Shown: positions 1 to 6,250 of the stretch, one piece after another | How the letters are laid out: every line of letters begins with the position of its first letter | Numbering within the stretch: the stretch's first letter is position 1 | Assembly (NCBI GenBank): GCA_029781465.1 | Contig: JAKOWQ010000290.1 | Span: 1 to 7,037, forward strand | DNA length: 7,037 nt | Origin: Pseudomonadota bacterium | GTDB taxonomy: Bacteria; Pseudomonadota; Alphaproteobacteria; Sphingomonadales; Sphingomonadaceae | Direction: 5' to 3' | Made by a program: the position numbers and the translations under genes | Notes under the pieces: model-generated | What the model saw: the letters and a program-made list of their open reading frames with translations, nothing else | The model's database searches: none | What the model was told of the DNA's origin: nothing

Positions 1-1245
1 CCTGCCCTGCCTTCCGCCCTGCCCGCCACCCTTGCCGCGCCCTTGCCGGAGGGCGGCAAGATCTTGCCGCCAGCCCTGCCGCCGGAGCCTGCGGTACAGC
101 CGCCCACCGTCCCGCCCCCGCCGTACGCCGCGCGGTCGGCGATTGCAGCGAGCCTGACGCCCCCGGCATCGCGCCGGGCCGTTTCCACGCAGGACGAGGC
201 CAAACCCGCGACGTCCCAGCCGGAGCAAACCGCCGAGACAGCGAGCGCAGCTGATCCGGTCGCCGCCTTCACGCCACCGCTGCTCATCCAGCCCACCTCG
301 ACCATCGCCATGACCATGCCGACAGATGCGTCCGCGCCCGCAGCCGCCGCCCCGCTCACCAAGGCGCCGTCCACCGAAGCGTCATCCACTGCGGTGACAG
401 TGTCGACGTCCGTGGCGGTCCCGGTCAGTCCTGCCGCGGAAGAATCGCCTCCTGCACCGGCGCTCGTGCCGGGTGTTATGGTCGCGTCCCGGTCTCCGGC
501 GCAGCCGGTCGGCCCACACGCGCCGATAGCAACCACCGTGGCGATCAGCCCCCGTCAGCCGCTTGAGGCCCGGACCAGTGCCGAGTCCGCACCGGCGGCG
601 CGGCCCGAATGGACCGCTCTGCTTTCGCAACAGGCGCCGACTATCCCGCCTGCGGCTTTGGCGATCCCGGTATCGCGGCTCCTCCCCGCCGCCAACGCCC
701 TGGCACCGCGTCCGGCAATCGACCCCGGCACCGAGCTTTCCGGATTGGTAGAGACCCTGCCCACCCCGGTTGCGGCGCCGTCCCCGGCAGCGGCGGCTCA
801 GCCGCAGACCACCCCGTTCGTCGAGCCGACTCCCCTGCCGCGTCCGCACGATTTCGCCGCCCTGATCGACCGCCTGGCCATCGCCCGCGAAGCGGCCCAG
901 CCGCACGCGGTCTCAATCGCGCTGCCGCATGGCGATTTTGGCCCGGTGCATCTGCGCTTCTCGCAGGACGAGACCGGGCTGAGCGTCACCATGGCCAGCG
1001 CCAACCCGGACTTCGCCCGGGCCGCTGCCATCGCGCTGCCGGTAGCGGCGGCCAGTGACACCTCCGGTCAGCAGACATTCGGCGCATCGCGCCAGCCTTC
1101 GGCGCAGAGCGGCGGCGAAAGCCAGACCGGCGGCCAGGGCGGCAATGCGCCGCGTCATGACGAGCGTCCGGGGCAATCCGGGCAACCGTGGCGGCAGCGC
1201 CCAACAGGACGCGATCCATCGCAGCGTTCAGGCATTTTCGCCTGA
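1..1245 (+). CDS. fliK: Flagellar hook-length control protein FliK (3' part, 5' end outside window)
   Basis: The reading frame is open from the first base, so the true start lies upstream; an in-frame TTG at 43 is unlikely to be the start. FliK is exported during hook growth, acts as a molecular ruler, and contacts the cytoplasmic domain of FlhB to switch export to filament proteins. Of the 414 visible residues, about the first 280 are low-complexity Ala/Pro/Thr/Ser-rich sequence, as expected of the poorly conserved N-terminal and linker part. A compact conserved-looking domain follows at about residues 283-347 of the visible frame: a helix (DFAALIDRLAIAREA), then strands with SIALPHGDFGPVHLRF and GLSVTMASANPDF, matching the FliK C-terminal (Flg_hook) pattern. 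The end is a Gln/Gly/Arg-rich tail of about 60 residues ending SGIFA. Its position before fliL and the presence of FlhB downstream support the call. Identity rests on the C-terminal domain and gene order; the N-terminal part alone would not be recognisable. Confidence 0.88.
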   Translation, partial: PALPSALPATLAAPLPEGGKILPPALPPEPAVQPPTVPPPPYAARSAIAASLTPPASRRAVSTQDEAKPATSQPEQTAETASAADPVAAFTPPLLIQPTSTIAMTMPTDASAPAAAAPLTKAPSTEASSTAVTVSTSVAVPVSPAAEESPPAPALVPGVMVASRSPAQPVGPHAPIATTVAISPRQPLEARTSAESAPAARPEWTALLSQQAPTIPPAALAIPVSRLLPAANALAPRPAIDPGTELSGLVETLPTPVAAPSPAAAAQPQTTPFVEPTPLPRPHDFAALIDRLAIAREAAQPHAVSIALPHGDFGPVHLRFSQDETGLSVTMASANPDFARAAAIALPVAAASDTSGQQTFGASRQPSAQSGGESQTGGQGGNAPRHDERPGQSGQPWRQRPTGRDPSQRSGIFA

Positions 1246-1246
1246 T

Positions 1247-1256
1247 TATCATGATA
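1247..1256. repeat. 10-base perfect palindrome TATCATGATA in the fliK-fliL spacer
   Basis: The spacer between the fliK stop and the fliL start is strikingly AT-rich compared with its surroundings and contains the perfect palindrome TATCATGATA, followed at 1265-1270 by GATATC. This is seen directly. Whether it is an operator, an mRNA structure or chance is unknown; no flanking promoter elements could be recognised with confidence. Confidence 0.35.
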
Positions 1257-1261
1257 TTGTG

Positions 1262-1266
1262 AAGGA
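1262..1266 (+). promoter_or_regulatory. Ribosome binding site of fliL
   Basis: AAGGA lies 9 bases before the ATG at 1276, in the only AT-rich spacer of the operon. It fixes the fliL start and indicates independent translation initiation here rather than coupling to fliK. Confidence 0.7.
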
Positions 1267-1275
1267 TATCCAAGA

Positions 1276-1872
1276 ATGAGTGAGAAGAAAGAAAAGGACC
1301 CCAAGCCCAAGAAGGGCAAGGGCGTGATGGTCAAGGCGCTGGGTGCGCTGGTGCTGGTCGGTGCGGGCGGTGGAGGCACCTTCGCGCTGGTCCAGTCGGG
1401 CATGATCGGCGGCGGGGGCGAGCATGCCAAGAAGGAAGACAATAGTCCCAAGCTGCTGCGCAAGGGCGAGGACGATCCCTATGCCCCCAAGGGCGAAGCC
1501 AAGGAGGGCGAGGGCGAGGCGCACGGCGATGTCGAGGGCGACGGTGGCAGCGAGTACAAGACCTCGTATTACAACTTCACCGAGGATTTCACCTCGAACC
1601 TCAGGAACTCGCCCGCGCTGGTCCAGATCAGCCTCGCCTGTTCGACCCACCGCGACGGGCGGGTGCTGCTGTGGCTCAGGAAGCACGAGCTGGCGATCCG
1701 CAGCGAGATCCTGGTGGTGCTGGCCGACACCCCCGAGGAAGACGCCTTCACCCCCGACGGCAAGCAGCGCCTGCAGCAGCGGCTGACCGGAGCGATCAAC
1801 AAGGTGCTGACCGCGACCGAGGGTTTCGGCGGCGTCGATCAGGTCTATTTCAAGAGCTTTCTGGTTCAGTGA
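1276..1872 (+). CDS. fliL: Flagellar basal body-associated protein FliL
   Basis: FliL is a single-pass inner-membrane protein that surrounds or supports the MotAB stator units and affects motor torque. The 198-residue product has a Lys-rich cytoplasmic N-terminus (residues 1-16), one membrane helix at about 17-40 that is unusually Gly-rich in its middle (GAGGGG at 29-34), an acidic Gly/Glu/Lys linker (about 45-95), and a periplasmic FliL domain from about 98 to the end. Within that domain the YNFTEDFTSNLR segment, IRSEILVVLAD, the TPDGKQRL helix and the terminal VDQVYFKSFLVQ fit the family's conserved pattern. The length is near the usual 150-200. The ATG at 1276 has a good Shine-Dalgarno. 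The stop overlaps the GTG start of fliM by 4 bases, indicating translational coupling. Confidence 0.95.
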   Translation: MSEKKEKDPKPKKGKGVMVKALGALVLVGAGGGGTFALVQSGMIGGGGEHAKKEDNSPKLLRKGEDDPYAPKGEAKEGEGEAHGDVEGDGGSEYKTSYYNFTEDFTSNLRNSPALVQISLACSTHRDGRVLLWLRKHELAIRSEILVVLADTPEEDAFTPDGKQRLQQRLTGAINKVLTATEGFGGVDQVYFKSFLVQ

Positions 1873-2765
1873 AACCCGAACGCGCCTTCATCGCCGAGCG
1901 CACCGCGGCGCAGCACTGCCCCGAACTGCTGCGGCGCGGCCCGCTTCCGGCCGAGCTGCTCAAGCTGTTCGAGCGCGCGGGCGAGCGGCTGGCCAGGTCG
2001 CTCAGCGCCGCGCTGGCGCCGCTGCTGGGCGCGGACACCCCCCGGATCGATCCCACCCCCGCGCGCGAGCTGCGCGCCGATGAACTTGCCGAGGGCTGCG
2101 CCGGGCTTGGCGCGCACAGCCTGTTCGCCGCCGGGGCTGACGAGGCGCCGCTGCTCACGATTCTCGACGGGCAGGCGGTGCTGTGCAAGGTCGACCGCGC
2201 TTTTGGCGGCAGGAGCGAGGTGCCCGCGCACCTGCCCGAGCGCTTTCCGCCCTCCGCCGAACAGATGATCGACCGGATCGAGGGCCTTGCCGGTCAGGCG
2301 ATCGCCGCGGCCTTGGGCGGAGAGACCGCGCTGGCGCTGCGCGCGCTGCGCCGCGAGGGGCGGCTGTCCGACCTGGATGCCTTTGCCCCGGACGAGCGGC
2401 TGGCGGTGATGCGGCTGGATGTTCGCGAAGGTGCCCGTGCGTCCTGGCCGGTGACGCTGGCCCTGCCGCTGGCGGCGCTTCCCGCCCTGGTCGGCCATCA
2501 GGGCCACGCCGCTCCCGCCCGCCCCGCCCCGCGCGCTGCCGATCCCGCCGCCCGCCCCTTTGCCGACCTGCCGCTGCCGCTAAGCGCGGTGCTGGTCGAC
2601 ATGCAGGTGCCGCTGGCCGCGATTTCCGCGCTCGAACCGGGCTGCGTGCTGCCGGTGGCCGTAGCCCGCGCGGTGCCGCTCAGGATCGGCGCCAGCACCA
2701 TCGCGCGCGGCACCGTCGGCGCGCAGGACGATCGCGTTGCCATCAAACTGACCCAGATTGCCTGA
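1869..2765 (+). CDS. fliM: Flagellar motor switch protein FliM, short divergent form
   Basis: FliM is the middle C-ring protein of the rotor; in enterics it binds CheY-P through an N-terminal peptide, FliG through its middle domain and FliN through its C-terminal SpoA domain. The frame stays open upstream to 1671 inside fliL, but family-like sequence begins only after the GTG at 1869, which gives a GTGA overlap with the fliL stop; this start yields 298 residues against about 330 usually. Visible parts: LLKLFERAGERLARSLSAAL (30-49) matching the family's helix after the N-terminal peptide; a middle domain with the FGG motif at 112-114 and FPPSAEQMIDRI (126-137), equivalent to the FTP-x-EQ segment; an Ala/Pro-rich linker (about 212-230); and a SpoA domain (231-298) beginning FADLPLPLSAVLVDMQVPL. 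The usual EIDALL-type CheY-binding motif is absent from the first 30 residues and from the upstream frame. The GGxG loop is altered to GGRSE. The call is firm from domain order and context, despite divergence. Confidence 0.88.
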   Translation: MKPERAFIAERTAAQHCPELLRRGPLPAELLKLFERAGERLARSLSAALAPLLGADTPRIDPTPARELRADELAEGCAGLGAHSLFAAGADEAPLLTILDGQAVLCKVDRAFGGRSEVPAHLPERFPPSAEQMIDRIEGLAGQAIAAALGGETALALRALRREGRLSDLDAFAPDERLAVMRLDVREGARASWPVTLALPLAALPALVGHQGHAAPARPAPRAADPAARPFADLPLPLSAVLVDMQVPLAAISALEPGCVLPVAVARAVPLRIGASTIARGTVGAQDDRVAIKLTQIA

Positions 2766-2769
2766 AGGA
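2765..2769 (+). promoter_or_regulatory. Ribosome binding site of fliN
   Basis: AAGGA overlaps the last base of the fliM stop codon and lies 11 bases before the fliN ATG at 2781. The spacing is slightly long but acceptable. This is one of the few junctions in the operon without a start/stop overlap. Confidence 0.6.
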
Positions 2770-2780
2770 ACCCCACCCCC

Positions 2781-3059
2781 ATGACCATTCACACCCGCGG
2801 CTTCGATCTCCTCAAGGAAGTCGACGTGCGCCTTTCGGTCGAACTCGGCCGCACCGCCATGAAGCTCAAGGACGTGCTCGCGCTGGGCGAGGAGAGCGTC
2901 GTGATGCTCGACCGGCTCACCGACGAACTGCTTGACGTTCACGTTAACGGCAAGCTGATCGCGCGCGGCGAGATCGTGGCGCAGGGCAACCGTTTCGGCC
3001 TGCGCATCGTCGAACTGGCCGGCACTTCCGCGCCGGCGGCAGAGGATGGCGCGGCATGA
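2781..3059 (+). CDS. fliN: Flagellar motor switch protein FliN
   Basis: FliN forms the bottom of the cytoplasmic C-ring together with the FliM C-terminal domain, and also docks the FliH-ATPase complex for export. The 92-residue product is almost entirely one SpoA (FliMN_C) domain: LLKEVDVRLSVELGRTAMKL at 10-29, VLALGEESVVMLDR at 32-45, and the highly conserved VHVNGKLIARGEIVAQGNRF at 53-72 followed by GLRIVEL. It lacks the 40-50-residue N-terminal extension seen in the 137-residue enteric protein, which is common for short FliNs. A short Ala/Ser/Pro tail follows the domain. The stop overlaps the fliO start by 4 bases (ATGA). Confidence 0.96.
   Translation: MTIHTRGFDLLKEVDVRLSVELGRTAMKLKDVLALGEESVVMLDRLTDELLDVHVNGKLIARGEIVAQGNRFGLRIVELAGTSAPAAEDGAA
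3042..3046 (+). promoter_or_regulatory. Ribosome binding site of fliO
   Basis: GAGGA lies inside the 3' end of fliN, 9 bases before the fliO ATG at 3056. It supports this start and the overlap with the fliN stop. Confidence 0.6.
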
Positions 3060-3322
3060 TCTGGTATCTGGTCAAGCTGCTGGTGCTGCTGCCGCTGATC
3101 GGCGCGCTGGCCTGGGGCAGCCTGAAATTCGCGCAGAAGCTGCAATCCCGGATCGGCGCGCCCGAACAGGGGCCGCGCCGGGTGCGGGTGGTGGAAACCA
3201 CCATGCTGTCGCCCACGCTCAAGCTGGCGGTGATCGAGTTCCGCGGCCGCGAAATCCTCGTTTCCGCCTCGCGCCAGGGGCTGACCCGGCTGGCCGAGGC
3301 GCCGGTGGGAGACAGCCAATGA
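3056..3322 (+). CDS. fliO: Flagellar biosynthesis protein FliO
   Basis: FliO is a small inner-membrane protein that helps FliP assemble into the export gate. The 88-residue product has one N-terminal membrane helix (about residues 3-23, starting WYLVKLLVLLPLIGALAW) and a short cytoplasmic domain. That domain has the RVRVVETTMLSPTLKLAVIE segment (42-61) and EILVSASRQGLTRLAE (66-81), which correspond to the family's pattern of a strand, a 'L-x-x-x-x-x-L-x-L-v' segment and a 'vLlG-x-s-x-x-x-x-x-L-a' ending. Length is at the small end of the family (Salmonella about 125). The gene overlaps fliN upstream and fliP downstream by 4 bases each, its invariable place beside fliP. The sequence is weakly conserved in general, so position is a large part of the evidence. 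Confidence 0.9.
   Translation: MIWYLVKLLVLLPLIGALAWGSLKFAQKLQSRIGAPEQGPRRVRVVETTMLSPTLKLAVIEFRGREILVSASRQGLTRLAEAPVGDSQ
3307..3311 (+). promoter_or_regulatory. Ribosome binding site of fliP
   Basis: GGGAG lies at the 3' end of fliO, 7 bases before the ATG at 3319. It decides the fliP start: the same frame is open further upstream to 3046 through fliO, but the signal peptide begins at 3319. Confidence 0.65.
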
Positions 3323-4062
3323 GGCGCCTTCTGGCCCTGCCGTTGCTGCTGCTTCCCACCGCCGCCCAGGCGCAAAGCGCAATCCCCGGCGCGCTCGATC
3401 GGGCCTTCGGCGCGGCGGCGGGGTCATCGGGATCGGGGCTGACGCTTTCGCTCCAGCTCCTCATCATCATGGGGCTGCTGACGATCCTGCCCGGACTGGT
3501 GCTGATGATGACCAGCTTCACCCGGATCCTGGTGGTGCTCTCGATCCTGCGGCAGGCGCTGGGGCTTCAGCAATCGCCGCCCAACCAGGTGCTGATCGGT
3601 CTTTCGCTGTTCCTTTCGCTGTTCGTCATGGCCCCGACGCTGGAGGCGGTGAACGCCCGTGCGATCGCGCCCTATTCGGCCGGAACGATCAACGCAGAAC
3701 AGGCGATTGCCGCCGGGGGCGAGGAATTCCACGCCTTCATGATCCGCCAGACCCGCCAGCACGATCTGGCGATGTTTGCCGATATGGCCAGGGCGCCGAA
3801 GTTCGCCAGCCCGGCCGATGTGCCCTTCTCGATCCTGCTCCCCGCTTTCGTCACCAGCGAGCTCAAGACCGCGTTCCAGATCGGCTTCATGCTGTTTCTG
3901 CCCTTTCTGGTGATCGATCTGGTGGTCTCCTCGGTGCTGATGAGCCTGGGGATGATGATGATGAGCCCGACCATCGTTTCGCTGCCCTTCAAGCTGCTGC
4001 TGTTCGTGCTGGTCGATGGCTGGGCGCTGCTGATGGGCAGCCTTGCGGCAAGTTTCGGGTGA
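3319..4062 (+). CDS. fliP: Flagellar export gate protein FliP
   Basis: FliP is the main pore-forming subunit of the FliPQR type III export gate (five copies in the usual complex). The start at 3319 (ATGA overlap with fliO) gives a 247-residue protein with a clear cleavable signal peptide: MRR, a Leu-rich core, and AQA-QS with likely cleavage after residue 18, typical of FliP. Family hallmarks are all present: LSLQLLIIMGLLTILPGLVL (43-62), the TSFTRILVVLSILRQALG block (65-82) followed by QQSPPNQVLIGLSLFLSLF, then LLPAFVTSELKTAFQIGFML and D200 with SSVLMSLG and a run of four methionines (212-215), and VSLPFKLLLFVLVDGWALL near the end. The Met-rich loop corresponds to the gasket that seals the pore. 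Length is normal (about 245). fliQ starts 6 bases after the stop. Confidence 0.98.
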   Translation: MRRLLALPLLLLPTAAQAQSAIPGALDRAFGAAAGSSGSGLTLSLQLLIIMGLLTILPGLVLMMTSFTRILVVLSILRQALGLQQSPPNQVLIGLSLFLSLFVMAPTLEAVNARAIAPYSAGTINAEQAIAAGGEEFHAFMIRQTRQHDLAMFADMARAPKFASPADVPFSILLPAFVTSELKTAFQIGFMLFLPFLVIDLVVSSVLMSLGMMMMSPTIVSLPFKLLLFVLVDGWALLMGSLAASFG

Positions 4063-4068
4063 CGCGCG

Positions 4069-4341
4069 ATGGATGATACCGCATCGCTCCTCGCGCTCGC
4101 CGACCGGATGCTGTGGGTTACCGCGCTGGTCGCCGCGCCGGTGCTGCTCGCCAGCCTGGCGGTGGGGCTGGTGGTCGGGATCATCCAGGCGGCGACCTCG
4201 GTCAACGAACAGACCCTCACCTTCGTTCCCAAGCTGGCGGTGATCGCGCTGGTGCTGGTGGTGCTGGGCGGCTCGATGCTGGGGCTGGTGAGCGATTTCA
4301 TGACCGAGATCTTCGCCCGGATCGCTGGAATCGGGCGGTGA
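4069..4341 (+). CDS. fliQ: Flagellar export gate protein FliQ
   Basis: FliQ packs around the FliP-FliR core (four copies in the known complex) and is needed for opening of the export gate. The 90-residue product has the expected length and two hydrophobic helices (about 15-42 and 55-76), separated by the diagnostic loop GLVVGIIQAATSVNEQTLTF (33-52) ending in VPKL. It starts 6 bases after fliP with only a weak Shine-Dalgarno, so it probably relies on ribosomes finishing fliP. Its stop overlaps the GTG start of fliR by 4 bases. Confidence 0.97.
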   Translation: MDDTASLLALADRMLWVTALVAAPVLLASLAVGLVVGIIQAATSVNEQTLTFVPKLAVIALVLVVLGGSMLGLVSDFMTEIFARIAGIGR

Positions 4342-5120
4342 ACGCGATCGACTTCGGCTTCGGCGCGGTCGAAGGCGAGCTGTGGCGGCTGGTCTTCGCC
4401 ATGACCCGGATCGGCGCCGCGCTGCTGGCTGCGCCGCTGTTCGGCGCTGCTGCGGTGCCGATGCAACTGCGCGTGGCGATCAGTGCGGCGTTGGCGGTGC
4501 TGGTCTGCGCCTGGGTGCCCTTTGCCGCGCCGCCGGCGCTGTTTTCGCTGGCGGGCTTTCTCGCCGTCGCGGGCGAGGCGTTGATCGGGCTGGCGCTGGG
4601 CTTTGTCCTGCAACTCTCGTTCGCCGCGCCGGTGATCGCCGCCGAACAGATCGGCGGGGCGATGGGACTGTCGATGGCATCGACAGCCGATCCGGTCAGC
4701 GGCGCGCGCGCGCCCGCGCTGGGGCAGTATTTCACCGTGGTGCTGACGCTGATCTTCCTGGGCCTGGGCGGGCACCTCACCTGGCTGCGGCTGGTGGTCG
4801 AAAGCTACGACGCCTTTCCCCCTGGCGCCACCTGGCTGGGGCCGGAGCGGCTGGCCCTGATCGCCGGCTTCGCAACGCAGATGTTCGTCGCCGCGCTGGC
4901 GATCGCCCTGCCGGTCACCCTGGTGCTGCTGCTGGTGCAGGTGCTGAGCGGGGTGCTGAGCCGATCCGCCCCCTCGCTCAACCTCTTCGCGCTGGGGCTG
5001 CCCGCGGGAGTGCTGGCGGGCCTTGCCGCGCTGATCCTGGCCGCACCGCTGGCGGTCGACCAACTGACCGAGCTCAGCGCCGAGGCGCTTGACCAGGCCG
5101 CGCAGGTCACGGCGCAATGA
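4338..5120 (+). CDS. fliR: Flagellar export gate protein FliR
   Basis: FliR is the single-copy subunit that completes the FliP-FliQ helical export channel in the inner membrane. The frame is open upstream to 4113 inside fliQ, but membrane-protein sequence typical of FliR begins at the GTG at 4338 (GTGA overlap with fliQ), giving 260 residues, the usual length. Conserved signatures: FAMTRIGAALLAAPLFG (20-36), EALIGLALGFVLQLSFAAPV (80-99), AEQIGGAMG (102-110), the DPVSGARAPALGQYF stretch (118-132), LGGHLTWLRLVVESY (143-157), and the C-terminal VLSGVLSRSAPSLNLFALG (202-220). About six hydrophobic helices can be seen. The ATG of flhB overlaps the stop by 4 bases. No missing key segment. Confidence 0.96.
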   Translation: MNAIDFGFGAVEGELWRLVFAMTRIGAALLAAPLFGAAAVPMQLRVAISAALAVLVCAWVPFAAPPALFSLAGFLAVAGEALIGLALGFVLQLSFAAPVIAAEQIGGAMGLSMASTADPVSGARAPALGQYFTVVLTLIFLGLGGHLTWLRLVVESYDAFPPGATWLGPERLALIAGFATQMFVAALAIALPVTLVLLLVQVLSGVLSRSAPSLNLFALGLPAGVLAGLAALILAAPLAVDQLTELSAEALDQAAQVTAQ

Positions 5121-6250
5121 GCGGCGAAAAGACCTTCGCCCCGACCGAGAAGCGCCGCCGCGAGGCTGCGCGCAAGGGCGATGTGCTGCGCTCGCGCGAG
5201 CTGGCGACCGCGATTGCCGTGCTGACCGGCGCGGCCTGGCTGCGCTTTGCCGGGCCGTGGCTGCTCGGCGCCCTGCAGGGCGGTGCGCGCGCCGGGCTGG
5301 CCTGGGACCGCGCCGCGATCGAGAACTTCGCCCCCGGCAAGGCCGCCGCCGCGCTGGCGCTGGGGGTGCTGCCCCCGGTGCTGCTGCTGGCCCTGGCGGT
5401 GATGCTGGCCGTGACAGGGTCGCAGATCGGCTTTTCCGATGCGCGCTGGGTCGGCGCCAACCTGCTGCCCAAGCCCTCGCGGCTCGATCCGCTGGCGGGA
5501 CTGAAGCGGATGTTCGGCGTCAACGGCTGGATCGAGGTGGTCAAGGGCCTGGCCAAGGTCGGCCTGCTCGGCGCGATTGCCTGGAGCTGGGGCTCGGCGC
5601 ATCTGCCCGGCGCGCTGAGCCTTGGGCGCGGAGCATCCTTGCGCGCCCAGCTGGCGCTCGGCTGGGATCTGATCACCGGGCTGTTCTTCGTACTTGCTGG
5701 CGGGCTGGCGGTGATCGCCTTGATCGACTTTCCGATCCAGTGGCTGCGCCGCTTCCTGCGTCTGCGGATGAGCCAGCAGGAACTGCGCGACGAGCACAAG
5801 GAAAGCGAAGGCTCACCCGAACGCAAGGCCGTGCAGCGCCAGCGCGCCCGCCAGTTTGCCAGCGGGGCGGTATCCAAAGCGATGCGCGAGGCGCAGTTCG
5901 TGCTCACCAACCCCAGCCATTTCGCTGTCGCCATGGCCTATGATCCGGCGCGCGCGCCCGCGCCGCTGGTGCTGGCCAAGGGGCGCGGCGACAAGGCGCT
6001 GGCGATGCGCGATCTGGCCGCCGAGTTGGGAGTGCCGTGCCTCGAATATCCCGCCCTCGCGCGCTCGGTCTATTTCACCACCCGCGAAAGCCAGACGATC
6101 CGCGAAGAGCTTTACGCCGCGGTGGCCGGGGTGCTGGCCTTCGTGCTCTCGCTGCGGCGCGGAGAGAAGCCCCGTCCGCCCGTGATCGAGGTTCCGGTGG
6201 CGCTGCGTTTCGATGCCGAGGGCCGCCTCGATCCCCGCAAAAGTGCTTAA
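5117..6250 (+). CDS. flhB: Flagellar export switch protein FlhB
   Basis: FlhB is the inner-membrane export component whose cytoplasmic domain self-cleaves and, with FliK, changes substrate class from rod/hook to filament. The 377-residue product has the family N-terminus (PTEKRRREAARKGDVLRSRE, 9-28), hydrophobic segments at about 30-52, 76-102, 143-158 and 184-206, the linker RMSQQELRDEHKESEGSPE (217-235), and a cytoplasmic domain to about 348. The autocleavage site reads N265-P266-S267-H268, followed by FAVAMAYD; the family consensus is NPTH, so Thr is replaced by Ser while the Asn that cyclises and the Pro are kept. Downstream, GVPCLEYPALARSVYF and EELYAAVAGVLAFV match the family. A Pro-rich tail follows residue 349. 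Length is normal. It follows fliR with an ATGA overlap and a weak Shine-Dalgarno, suggesting coupling. flhA is not next to it in this window. Confidence 0.97.
   Translation: MSGEKTFAPTEKRRREAARKGDVLRSRELATAIAVLTGAAWLRFAGPWLLGALQGGARAGLAWDRAAIENFAPGKAAAALALGVLPPVLLLALAVMLAVTGSQIGFSDARWVGANLLPKPSRLDPLAGLKRMFGVNGWIEVVKGLAKVGLLGAIAWSWGSAHLPGALSLGRGASLRAQLALGWDLITGLFFVLAGGLAVIALIDFPIQWLRRFLRLRMSQQELRDEHKESEGSPERKAVQRQRARQFASGAVSKAMREAQFVLTNPSHFAVAMAYDPARAPAPLVLAKGRGDKALAMRDLAAELGVPCLEYPALARSVYFTTRESQTIREELYAAVAGVLAFVLSLRRGEKPRPPVIEVPVALRFDAEGRLDPRKSA

Noticed and set aside
1..840. Possible repeat protein or mobile-element signal in the Ala/Pro-rich region
   Set aside because: No regular repeat period could be found; the composition is ordinary for the variable N-terminal part of FliK.
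1055..1279. Small plus-strand frame spanning the fliK end and reaching the fliL start, perhaps a frameshifted fliK tail
   Set aside because: The product is Arg/Ala-rich without domain features, and the fliK frame itself continues to a plausible ending (SGIFA) without a break, so no frameshift needs to be assumed.
1671..1868. Upstream in-frame extension of fliM inside fliL
   Set aside because: This part translates to Arg/Pro-rich shadow sequence, lacks any FliM-like motif and overlaps the conserved C-terminal FliL domain in another frame. GTG 1869 is the better start.
3046..3318. Upstream in-frame extension of fliP through fliO
   Set aside because: The clear signal peptide and Shine-Dalgarno place the start at 3319; the upstream part overlaps FliO and has shadow composition.
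3672..5117. A 481-codon open frame on the minus strand across fliP, fliQ and fliR
   Set aside because: Its product is a low-complexity mixture rich in Gln, Arg, His and Gly, as expected from reading Leu-rich membrane-protein codons (CTG) backwards. It lies opposite three unmistakable genes, so it is a GC-driven shadow.
4805..5934. Long minus-strand open frames opposite fliR and flhB
   Set aside because: Same Gln/Arg/Ala-rich shadow composition, no recognisable domain, and full overlap with conserved plus-strand genes.
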